Shown here piece after piece: positions 55,691-64,000 of a stretch of DNA of 64,000 nucleotides (the stretch's first letter is position 1; every line of letters begins with the position of its first letter). Source of the DNA: Cydia pomonella (Eukaryota; Arthropoda; Insecta; Lepidoptera; Tortricidae); the NCBI RefSeq assembly GCF_033807575.1, contig NC_084708.1, positions 1,178,001 to 1,242,000 of the forward strand. Direction: 5' to 3'. The notes beneath the pieces are model-generated. The model was not told the DNA's origin and made no database searches. It saw only the letters and a program-made list of their open reading frames with translations. A program made the translations under genes and the position numbers.

Positions 55691-56603
55691 AGAGTAGACA
55701 GACAATAGACTGCTTCTGTATTAGACATTAATTAAAGTCAGTCAATTATACCCATTACTATATAAGTTCGAAGTAGAAGTGTGTTTTTTAAAACTTTAAA
55801 TAATATATAATAATAGCAATTTTCTCGACTTTTGCATTGAAAGTTTATAATCGTCGTCAATTCAAAAAATTATAAAGAAATACATAGTCGTTACAGTTAG
55901 AGTCATGGTTCTTTTTTGTGAAGATAGCAAGTTTTATCTACTTTTTGGAGCTACATAATATATGCTTATACATACCTTATGCTTTTGTTTTGTGTTATCT
56001 CAATACCTGCAAAAAAATCTACCTTTCCACGTTCACTCCCACAAATTACTTAGCTTTGCTAGTATTCTTCCTTTTTTCAATACTTGCCCGAAATTGACTT
56101 CTATTGCATTTTTAAGGTCAACTAAGTTTTGAATAGGTATCTATATATGATTTAAAACAGACGGTTGTAACTTTTGTTTGAATTAGTAAGTAATATTTTT
56201 TCGTCAGAAAATTATTTGGTATCATTTTACTAGGTTATCAGTTTGCCGCGGTATACTTTAGTATTGTATATAATTATCTAATTTTTAATTTCATTGAGTA
56301 AAAATCATAATCGATATAAATTTCCGGAAAAGATCCCAGAACTAACAAACCAGAATACGGATGGCGTCAGAATAAGGACGTAGGCATTCTCCGGGCGCGG
56401 CGCGCGGGGCGCCCGCCTGCTTGCTCCGCCACTTCGTCTGCTTCACCCCCTCAAAAACCTAAAATCCGACTATAAGAGCGCCTTAAGTTTCGTATAAATA
56501 TATAATATTTTAGTTATTAGTTATTTTAATTTGTTAATTACCTGCATGCTCACTCATATTTTGTATTATCTTGTATTTTCTCTATTTAAGTGAAATGTTA
56601 GCC
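55691..56603. other. Unassigned; one GC-rich patch
   Basis: Positions about 56388-56450 are abruptly GC-rich (CCGGGCGCGGCGCGCGGGGC). No frame or known repeat explains this. The rest is AT-rich without recognised features. Confidence 0.4.
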
Positions 56604-56740
56604 GGGGCAGAGGCAGGCCAAAAAAGAGATGGCGGGATGACCTCGACGCTTTTTGCAGAGACTGGCGGGAACATACTTCAAACCGTGATGAGTGACGGAA
56701 AAAAGGAGAGGCCTTTGCCCAGCAGTGGGACACAAAATAG
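56604..56740 (+). pseudogene. RTE-type LINE C-terminus
   Basis: The plus reading GRPKKRWRDDLDAFCRDWRE, later KKGEAFAQQWDTK and TAG, is the familiar end of an insect RTE-type LINE ORF2. One Trp codon has become TGA. It shares its final AGCAGTGGGAC segment with 50288-50345. Confidence 0.75.
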
Positions 56741-57057
56741 GCTATTTAGACAAAAAAAGTGAAATGTTAAATTTCTTTTGAGAAAATAAATTTCTTTAAC
56801 CCCATAAATCCTTATCGACAACAATAACAAGTCGCTAAATCTGAAACGGGCTAAGTCTTTACTATATTTTGTCCGCCATTGCAATGCGCACGCGTCACGG
56901 TCTGCGCTCATTATTCTGACGTCACACTTTGACACAACATTCAAAAGGTCCCATTCCCATAGACAAATCATGTCGCTTATTACACTTGCTTATGGAAAAA
57001 CATCGAAGAATTTTACACTTTGTTATTTTATTAACCTGGTTTAGTTTTGAAATTAAG

Positions 57058-57385
57058 CGCTGGTGGCCTAGCGGTAAGAGCGTGCGACTTGCAATCCGGA
57101 GGTCGCGGGTTCAAACCCCGGCTCGTACCAATGAGTTTTTCGGAACTTACGTACGAAATATCATTTGATATTTACCAGTGGCTTTTCGGTGAAGGAAAAC
57201 ATCGTGAGGAAACCGGACTAATCCTAACAAGGCCTAGTTTACCCTCTGGGTTGGAAGGTCAGATGGCAGTCGCTTTCGTAAAAACTAGTGCCTACGCCAA
57301 ATCTTGGGATTAGTTGTCAAGCGGACCCCAGGCTCCCATGAGCCGTGGCAAAAATGCCGGGACAACGCGAGGAAGAAGAAGAAGG
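57058..57385 (+). mobile_element. Family D tRNA-derived SINE, full length
   Basis: The head CGCTGGTGGCCTAGCGGTAA, then GCGTGCGACTTGCAATCCGG and GGTCGCGGGTTCAAACCCCG, is clearly tRNA-like with A and B boxes. The anticodon-loop equivalent (CTTGCAA) survives, but the acceptor stem does not close. The tail is GAAGAAGAAG. GTTTTGAAATTAAG flanks both sides (57044-57057, 57386-57399) as a perfect 14-base target duplication. Confidence 0.93.
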
Positions 57386-57544
57386 GTTTTGAAATTAAGG
57401 TAATCCTATCGCCTGGGGTAGATTTGGCAACGTTACAAGAATAGGGAGTATTACTGCTATGTTCTGCCGCCAGAGTTACACATGCTATGCCTTTAAAAGT
57501 TTTTTGAAAAGATTTCCTATGATATTATTGATGAATTAAAGTAG

Positions 57545-57655
57545 TCGTACGAAAATCGGAATTTCGTTATCTGGCCTCTTTATCGCTCGAATATGCAAGA
57601 GTGATAGAGAGGCAGATAAAGAAATTTAGATTTTCGTGTTTCGTGGTGAGACCTC
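57545..57655. repeat. Family H-like foldback
   Basis: CGAAAATCGGAATTTCGTTATCTGGCCTC faces GAGGCAGATAAAGAAATTTAGATTTTCG across a GCTCGAATATGCAAGAGTGA centre. Confidence 0.65.
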
Positions 57656-57696
57656 AGAATGTGGTAGTGGCGCCCTCCACGCAGAGTTTTGCGTAA

Positions 57697-58160
57697 TAGA
57701 TTAGATTAGATTAGATTAGATGATTTATTTCATGAAAGACAATTACATAATAAATTTGCATTGATGTCAAAAATATAAGAATTTCTATCATGATCGTCAA
57801 AATAAAAATAATAAAAATGAAAATAATAACAATACTAATGAAATAAAATTATAGCTCCAATAAGGATTGTCAATACAATTAGAATAAATAAGAGAAACAG
57901 TAAGTAGGTAAATACTTACAAAAATCCAAAATATAAATGTACAATGTCAAAACTTACGAAAATACGAGAACAATAAAAATAAAAACGATAAATTAATAAA
58001 AGAACACAAATAATATCTCCCAATAAGAATCGTCAACACACAACAATATAAAAACAATGAAATAATATCCCCTATTATTCTAATAAAAGTTTACATATTT
58101 ATGTAGGCTATGGTAACCGATTATTATCAGGCGTGCCGTATGCTTCTTTTCTGACGTTTC
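57697..58160 (-). repeat. LINE-like tail with GATTA repeats and family B scrap
   Basis: AGATTAGATTAGATTAGATT followed by TTATTTCATGAAAGACAATT is typical of a reversed insect LINE 3' end. An AATAA-rich stretch follows. About 58097-58150 is a decayed family B end (TATGTAGGCTATGG, CAGGCGTGCCGTATGCTTC). Confidence 0.45.
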
Positions 58161-58204
58161 ATAATATAATGTAAATAATTTACATTAGTCTGTAGCATTT
58201 CATT

Positions 58205-58890
58205 TTTATGGCGAAAAGTCACTTTTTGAATAATTGGGTTTTGGCTTTCGATTTGTGGGAAACGGTTGAGAGACTTGTTAAAATGTTGTCTTGATTAATA
58301 TAATTTAAATTAAAACAGCGACGGAATGAAGAAGCTTCTTGAACACTTTTGTCATCAAAAACGGTCCACATGATTGATACCTATTGATACTTACATATCT
58401 GACACGTATCAAAAAGACTATAAAAGCTTTGATTGGCTAAAATATCAAATCTCTCGCGCGATAATACAAAATTTAAAGTCGTCAAGCTGCACACAGCACG
58501 CAGTACAGTACCCCTAGTCTAAATATTTTCGACAGCGAAACGTGACGTACGCGTTTGCGTTGTCATTTTGTATGAGATTTTTGACTTTCCAAAACGTCCC
58601 GCTTGGCGCGCTGTTCAAAAACCCGTACAAAATGAGACTTAACGCAAACGCGTACGTCACGTTTCGCTATCGACTAAATTTACACTAGGGGTACAGTTGA
58701 GTTGAGTCACGCCACAATACACGTTGGGCCATTATTTAGATCAGACTTTTTTACTTATTCCAAGTTCGTTGGTCTCAATATTTTTTTGCCGAAAAAAAGC
58801 CACTATCTAATGTCTTTGGTTTTCGCTGTAGTTTTGGAAAACGGTCGACAAACTTGTTAAAATGTCGCCTTGATTAGTAATTAAAGGCCA
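58205..58890. repeat. Diverged direct repeat flanking a family E copy
   Basis: GGGAAACGGTTGAGAGACTTG..AAAATGTTGTCTTGATTA near 58258 recurs as GGAAAACGGTCGACAAACTTG..AAAATGTCGCCTTGATTA near 58836. The family is unknown. Confidence 0.5.
58509..58693. mobile_element. Family E foldback MITE
   Basis: The third copy, 185 bases, flanked by CAG on both sides. Its right arm is almost identical to the copy at 42361, including CGCTTGGCGCGCTGTTC. Confidence 0.88.
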
Positions 58891-59649
58891 CATCTAACCA
58901 GCGTTAATAGCAACAATGAAAACAAAACGGTAAATACGTAACCGCGTTTTGCAACATCCACGCTGCAACGTTCGTTAGTCCAAAAAATGAAGCAGAATAG
59001 CTATTCTGATCGGGCTAAAAATTCGAGTAAAGCATGAAAATTAGAAACAAAATATATGGTGCGCCGCGTGGAACTTAAGAGGAAATAGGACGGCCGATTC
59101 TCCATACAAACGTAGTCCCCATTTTCCTCTCTGCATATTATGGAAAATATTTTTACATAATTTTAACAAAAATACACGTAAGGTTATGTGGGGGGGGGGG
59201 TCGCCAAGAACCTCACCAAATATCACCAAGGGGGAGGAGGGGGCAAAAAGTAGACGAACAAGCCCTAACCTACATTTGACTTTTTTAATTTTTTTTATTA
59301 TTGAAAAAATTTGGTGCGGTAAACAGATTTCATACAATTTTAAAAATGCTCCTAGCTTTTATAATAATAAAAACTTCGATAAATGTCAAACGTAGTGGCA
59401 TAGCTGTGTGTGTCAATAATGTTAATATCCAGAGAGGGAAATGAGGTCTACGATTGTATGAAAAGGCGATTTCCCGCGGGTCCGCCACTTTCGTTTTGAA
59501 CTTGCCTGCATTTGGTAAGCGATTGCAATAAAATCTCAGTTACCGGTGCAGATGCAATCGTCACCGTATCTAATTCCGACACCGAAAAGAGTCATATGAA
59601 TTTCCCGCCGTGATACAATCGAAGTTACGCTTTATAGGGCCACTTACAT
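58891..59649. other. Unassigned sequence
   Basis: Contains a G run (59190-59199) and a GGGGGAGGAGGGGG stretch; minus and plus frames here have no domain. Confidence 0.4.
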
Positions 59650-59865
59650 ACAGGATGTTTATTTAGGCACCTGCAATAATTTACGGGGTGAATATACAGG
59701 TCATACTGAGCAACTTTTATCCCGAAATCGCGAAAAAAATTTGACTCTCCCAATTTTTTTTTTACGATTTCGGGATTGGTCCCATAAAAAAATTTGCTCA
59801 ATATGGCCTATATATTCAGCCCGTAAATTATTACAGGTGACTGAATAAACAACCTGTATTATACG
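59650..59865. mobile_element. Family Q foldback MITE, intact
   Basis: TACAGGATGTTTATTTAGGC, ACCTGCAATAATTTACGGGG and TGAATATACAGGTCAT are inverted at the right end (TCAGCCCGTAAATTATTACAGGTGACTGAATAAACAACCTGTA). It is the uninterrupted reference for 40105-40795. Confidence 0.8.
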
Positions 59866-60224
59866 GGAAAAATTACCATCCCATAACATCTTTTTGTATT
59901 TTTGGTATGAAGAATTTTTAGGTCTTGTTTTAATTTTTTTTTATATATAGACCGTCAAGGAGGAAAACGACATGCTAAAATGACATAAAACTTAGCATGG
60001 ACATTTACGTCACATATATCTATGTCCGATACTAGTTTTCGTTGCTAAAAATGTTATAAAAAGAAAATAAAGATAGTGGAGGATTTGTGTGTACAATTTT
60101 TATTTGCTCTAATTTATTTCTAGCATCTAAACTAGTACCATACATAATATGTTTACTGTATGTTAATTTCATGTTACTTTAGAATGGTGTTGTAATGAGA
60201 GTGTAACTCCGATACCCCGATCCT

Positions 60225-60405
60225 ACTCATAGTGTTGTGTTCCTGCCGGTGAGTAAGGTTGCCAGAGCTCAACGAGGGGAGGGTGGGTATGGGGTCGGCA
60301 ACGCGCATGTAACTCCTCTGGAGTTGCAGGCGTACATAGGCTACGGAGACTGCTTACCATCAGGCGGGCCGTATGCTTGTTTGCCACCGACGTAGTATAT
60401 AAAAA
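60225..60405 (+). repeat. Family B repeat, long copy
   Basis: It runs from GTGTTGTGTTCCTGCCGGTG to GCCACCGACGTAGTATATAAAAAAAAA, with all family landmarks present. Confidence 0.8.
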
Positions 60406-60435
60406 AAAATGATGGCGCTTTTCGTACGTTGATTA

Positions 60436-60585
60436 GGGTGCCTTTCGACCAGAGATGTGCTATGCTGTGCTATGCTATGTTTTCATACATTTGAATTTCG
60501 TAGCTGGAGCTGCGTTTCATATGTATGAAAATGAAAACATAGCATAGTAAGCATAGTATAGTACATCTCTGGTCGAAAGGCACCC
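60436..60585. mobile_element. PIF/Harbinger-like MITE with TTA duplication
   Basis: GGGTGCCTTTCGACCAGAGATGT is inverted as ACATCTCTGGTCGAAAGGCACCC. The 150-base unit is bordered by TTA on both sides (60433-60435, 60586-60588). Three-base TTA duplications are typical of PIF/Harbinger elements. Confidence 0.8.
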
Positions 60586-60588
60586 TTA

Positions 60589-60815
60589 ACTGCGTACATT
60601 GGACGTGACATCGCTTCGGTTCGCTAATTAACTGACTCGGTAGATGTACCGTTCCGTTGAAATCTGAAACGTCGCTATTAGACAACAATGCGACGATAGT
60701 ATGGCGGCGTCTTTCGTGTGTCTCTTAACTGCGTACATTGGACGTGACATTCGGTTCGCTAATTTACTGAATAGGTTAGATTATAGTACCGTTTGTTAGC
60801 TGATATCGGAAGTGG
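60589..60815 (+). repeat. Imperfect direct repeat, about 90-base units
   Basis: AACTGCGTACATTGGACGTG, TTCGGTTCGCTAATT and GTACCGTT recur about 139 bases apart (60588 and 60727). The function is unknown. Confidence 0.6.
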
Positions 60816-61262
60816 CGATCCCGGATTCGAATCCCGGTAAGGGCATTTATTTGTGCGAAGAGCACGGGTATTTGTTTCTGAGTCAAGGGTGTTTTCTACC
60901 TCTTCTTCCTCGCGTTGTCCCGGCATTTGCCACGGCTCATGGGAGCCTGGGGTCCGCTTGACAACTAATCTCAAGATTTGGCGTAGGCACTAGTTTTTAC
61001 GAAAGCGACTGCCATCAGACCTTCCAACCCAGAGGATAAACTAGGCCTTGTTGGGATTAGTCCGGTTTCCTCACGATGTTTTCCTTCACCGAAAAGCGAC
61101 TGATAAATATCAAATGATATGTCGTACATAAGTTCCGAAAAACTCATTGGTACGAGCCGGGGTTTGAACCCGCGACCTCCGGATTGCAAGTCGCACGCTC
61201 TTACCGCTAGGCCACCAGCGCTTTTTTGGGGTGTTTTCTACCTATAAGGACGTAATATCTAT
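60816..61262 (+). mobile_element. Family C SINE split by a family D SINE
   Basis: GATCCCGGATTCGAATCCCG and GGTAAGGGCATTTATTTGTG form the B box and body of a decayed family C copy. It is interrupted after GGGTGTTTTCTACCT and resumes at 61229 with the same 15 bases and TATAAGG. Confidence 0.8.
60902..61228 (-). mobile_element. Family D tRNA-derived SINE nested in family C
   Basis: A full-length reverse copy. It runs from the CTTCTTCC tail through GATTAGTCCGGTTTCCTCAC to the tRNA-like head (CCGGGGTTTGAACCCGCGACC, CCGCTAGGCCACCAGCGC). GGGTGTTTTCTACCT at 60887-60901 and 61229-61243 is a perfect 15-base target duplication. It is nearly identical to 57058-57385. Confidence 0.94.
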
Positions 61263-61589
61263 ATATTATTGAGTGACTGTTAGGTTATAGCCCCGTTTGT
61301 TAGGTGAAATCGAAAATAAAACTGCTAAACAACATTGTCGTATGTAGGTATGTTTGATGTAAATAATACGTACCTAGAGTATGTCTCCCACTGGGGCTTT
61401 ACTAGCAAAAAAAATCCGCGATTTAGAGATTGATCACCTCAGTCTAGCGAGTAGAATCGAGCCAACGGCCAACATGCTGAACACGCCTCTATTCTCAAGG
61501 CATTAGAGTGCGTGTTCAGATATATTTGAGCGCCTCGGCCGCTACAATATTTTTCTGATGGCGACTAGTTTAAAAAAAACACTAGAAAA

Positions 61590-61970
61590 ACACGCTTCAA
61601 AGTTCATTACGTGACCTTTCCCATAAGTGCAAACACGACTATGATACGATATTCTATCATGGAATGCCAGTGCCTGTCTTCCGGCTTCATCATCAGACCT
61701 TGAAACCTAATCGTGGTCAAAGTTCATTACAAGACTTTTCTAACAAATCCAAACACAGCTATGATACGAGTACGAAGTTCCATCATGAAGTTCCAGTTCA
61801 TATCTTCCGGCTCCGTCATCAGATCAGTTCGACAGTACCATATTATTATATTGTCATCAGAACTACATACAGCTGCCAATTTTCATGACGCTACGATCCT
61901 TGGAAGATGGTTAAATTAGTTACCTTAGATTCCATTACATAGTTAGTTACATTCAGGTCGACCTAATAAA
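61590..61970 (+). repeat. Family J-like repeat, doubled
   Basis: Two related half-units (GTCTTCCGGCTTCATCATCAG near 61676, ATCTTCCGGCTCCGTCATCAG near 61802) each preceded by AAACAC.GCTATGATACGA. The second ends like family J (GATCAGTTCGACAGTACCAT, ATTGTCATC). The plus frames across it are by-products. Confidence 0.6.
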
Positions 61971-62319
61971 AGCGTGTTAAAAATTTGGTTCATTCATTCC
62001 TATTCTTCACGGCATTCGGCGTTTATTCTCATATTTACTCATTCGAAACAAAAGACAAAAGATATTCATAATTCATATCATAACACAAGCTTTCATGAAA
62101 CAACTTAGACGATAAAACTGTGTGCCATGAGAGCGACATTCGAACACAAACTTTGGGGCCGTTTTTGAATTTCGAGCGCTCGATTTCGTTACACGATTAT
62201 CTGTGGAAAACGGCGAATTGATTTTTGAAATACGAGCAATAGAAATTGGGAATCTAGTGGTCATGACCACTGGTTTTCAATTCTGTTAGTAGAATTTAAA
62301 TGCCTAGTAGTGGAGATGG
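61971..62319. other. Unassigned sequence
   Basis: No gene recognised. About 62160-62245 is weakly self-similar (GAATTTCGAGC / GAAATACGAGC). Confidence 0.4.
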
Positions 62320-62472
62320 AGTCAGACCATGATAAGTTGGCAGGATTTGAAAGCCCAGATAGTGCAAGTGTTACTTTAAACGTCAAACATCTATGAAATT
62401 ATGACGTTTACTTAACATTTGCACAGGCTGGGCTGTCAAAATCGCTGCTAATTTAGCTTGGTCTGACTCTAG
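62320..62472. mobile_element. Foldback MITE with AGTCAGACCA ends
   Basis: GAGTCAGACCATGATAAGTTGGCA at the left is matched in reverse by GCTAATTTAGCTTGGTCTGACTC. Inner GCCCAG and CTGGGC blocks also pair. Confidence 0.7.
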
Positions 62473-62954
62473 TATTGAACGAAATACACGAAATGGAGCG
62501 GTCGAAATTCAAAAAATGGCTTTTGATTTTGACATCACACGTAATGTCAAAATTAAATGTGTGTTTGAAAAAATTAAACATCGATAAATCTGTTATCGAA
62601 AAGTCAGTCAGAGATTAATAATGAAGAGATGTAAATTTTACTTGCTGTTAATTAGCGAGAAATTTCAAGAATGCAAATTAATTACAAATCTTTACATAAT
62701 TTCTTTATTACATTTATTTTGTACTTAAAAATAAAAACAAACCGAACGTGTTGTGAATTTTGCGGTAGCTATCTTCACTTCATAAAATATAGGTACCTAT
62801 ATAGGTAACGTTAAGACATGTCGACATTTCATTTCGTCAAACACTTTATTTTGCCATAAAAACTTCTATGTCTGTTTATTACGTACTCAATATGTAGTCA
62901 TATTATATATTCAGTCAGGATAAAGGAATGCGCTAAAAGTATCTGCCACCCTGT

Positions 62955-63057
62955 AGGGCTAAGATGGTCGGTTTTTTATCATTTGTCACCATGCCTGTCA
63001 CGTTCTAACCAGTAAGTGTGCGAAAGTGACGCAAGACAAGTGATAAAAATACGACCA
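62955..63057. mobile_element. Foldback MITE, about 100 bp
   Basis: CTAAGATGGTCGGTTTTTTATCA and TGATAAAAATACGACCATGAT are inverted around CATGCCTGTCACG...AAAGTGACGC. Confidence 0.65.
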
Positions 63058-63659
63058 TGATACCGCTGCTGGATAACTTTTCGAAATAGAGATAAACTTA
63101 TATAGTTCACGTTCATAATTATGTGTTACAGCCTAAGGGCCATCACAATATTCATCGAATGTAAATCATTTCATAACGTTCGAATGGTTAGTCTGTACAC
63201 GAGGGAGAAGGACACAGATGCACTGCTTTTCTAAATTAGCTTTCCGGGCAATTTTATTGCGAACAGCTGACAATCAGGCAGCCTGGGACTGAAAATAAGT
63301 ATTTCAGGCCTTTCGAGTTTATCAATGTTATTTCTGTACAAGTTTGTATGTTTAATTTATTAGTATAAAAAATATTTTATTACCTAAAATATTCTAGTAT
63401 ATAGGTACTATTGTTGAGTTTTTTCTTTAAAATTTCATTCGTTTATTTAATTTGCCTTATCGGCTTTATTTTACGATACAAAAAAAAAATGTTGCATTGT
63501 AGGTAAACTAACCCACAGAATATATAATATTTAAAATAAATGTATTTTTATCAGATTATTTTTAATATTTTATTGAATCAATAAAAAAACATTTTAAAAA
63601 ACATTTACTTACCACTTTTTAAAGTTAAAAAGCACTTACACAAAATCCAAATGAGGACA
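63058..63659. other. Unassigned AT-rich sequence
   Basis: No gene or repeat recognised. If the first exon proposed at 63660-63850 is real, this is the start of its intron. Confidence 0.4.
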
Positions 63660-63850
63660 TACCTTTATATCAGCAATCAGAATTATCTAAATCCAAAAAC
63701 ACTAGCACAAAACACAACACACACGAAAACTAGACTGCCAAGGTCCACCAATTAAAAAAAAACTAATTTAAAAATGGCCACCGAAAATGCGTTCGAAATT
63801 ACGATTGGCGCGAACGGACTGACGGTTTATTACAGCGCCAAGTTAACTTT
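63660..63850 (-). promoter_or_regulatory. Possible minus-strand promoter and first untranslated exon
   Basis: On the minus strand a TCAGTCCG initiator-like site (about 63818-63825) is followed by a T/G-rich leader that ends at GATATAAAG|GTATGTCC, a good splice donor near 63661. On the plus strand the same region holds a 36-codon frame from AAAATGGCC (63774) to TAA. Both are unproven. No downstream exon was matched to the donor. Confidence 0.3.
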
Positions 63851-64000
63851 GCGGTCAGTGAAGGCGTTGCTGTCGCGCGCTTAATGCAAATCTATATGTG
63901 ACGTTTTTAGTTAGTGTTTTCCCCACTGTATTCGTTATGTTTGTGATACATTCAAAAACTCCCCTTTTGACACAGGTGGTCGATGTACCGAAACATATGG

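Noticed and set aside
57058..57135. Genuine tRNA gene (Ala-like loop)
   Set aside because: The acceptor stem does not pair and the sequence is the head of a SINE with tail and target duplication.

Overview
This window looks like intergenic and intronic nuclear DNA from a lepidopteran (moth or butterfly). It is AT-rich, has no dense coding, and is packed with interspersed repeats of the kind found in that order: tRNA-headed SINEs with AATA or GAA tails, 3' ends of several LINE lineages, Tc1/mariner remnants and many short foldback (MITE-like) elements. No species is assigned. Nothing bacterial, viral or CRISPR-like was seen.

Host genes are few. The best supported is a four-exon plus-strand gene (37255-37371, 39290-39463, 44063-44182, 48964-49038; AATAAA at 49187) whose exons all join in phase 0. 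The predicted product is about 161 residues and resembles the CXorf65 family, small proteins with a ubiquitin-like N-terminal part. Its first exon has been multiplied into an array of about 185-bp units, and its introns are full of transposon debris. A second likely gene is a 79-residue single-pass membrane protein on the minus strand (33167-33406). A 92-codon minus-strand ORF (48199-48477) looks coding and lies inside intron 3 of the first gene. A possible minus-strand first exon or promoter lies near the right edge (about 63660-63850).

The largest ORF (25172-27886, minus, 904 codons) is a retrotransposon protein: an N-terminal Cys-rich motif, a reverse transcriptase with a YLDDG active site, a CCHC-like knuckle and a restriction-like endonuclease. 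Its conserved C-terminal tail has been pushed into another frame (25026-about 25235). A decayed piece of the same tail from a second copy is at about 19873-20083.

Layout: 1-4220, repeat families A, B and M, then a satellite-like array of about 104-bp monomers in about 418-bp higher-order units. 4221-12100, foldback elements, including one with about 150-bp inverted repeats and a 10-bp target duplication, plus several tRNA SINEs. 12100-16500, LINE C-termini and composite inverted-repeat elements. 16500-25000, long family A element, a GCGT array, more LINE debris. 25000-28150, the reverse transcriptase element. 28150-37200, MITEs, SINEs and the small membrane protein. 37200-49200, the CXorf65-like gene with its repeat-filled introns. 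49200-64000, LINE tails, three-way nested SINEs, MITEs and the putative promoter.

Repeat families are lettered here only for cross-reference. A: hairpin-ended GGGTTCCGT element. B: CTCCTCTGGAGTTGCAGG repeat. C: tRNA SINE with AATA tail. D: tRNA SINE with GAA tail. E: TACCCCTAGTG foldback. F and G: two foldbacks. H: CCTACCGCGAAA foldback. I: composite with tRNA-like block. J: CATCATCAGATCAG repeat. M: LINE 3' region. P: short repeat around CAAGATGGCAGA. Q: CAATAATTTACGGGG foldback. All calls rest on reading the sequence and on remembered family features; no database search was run.
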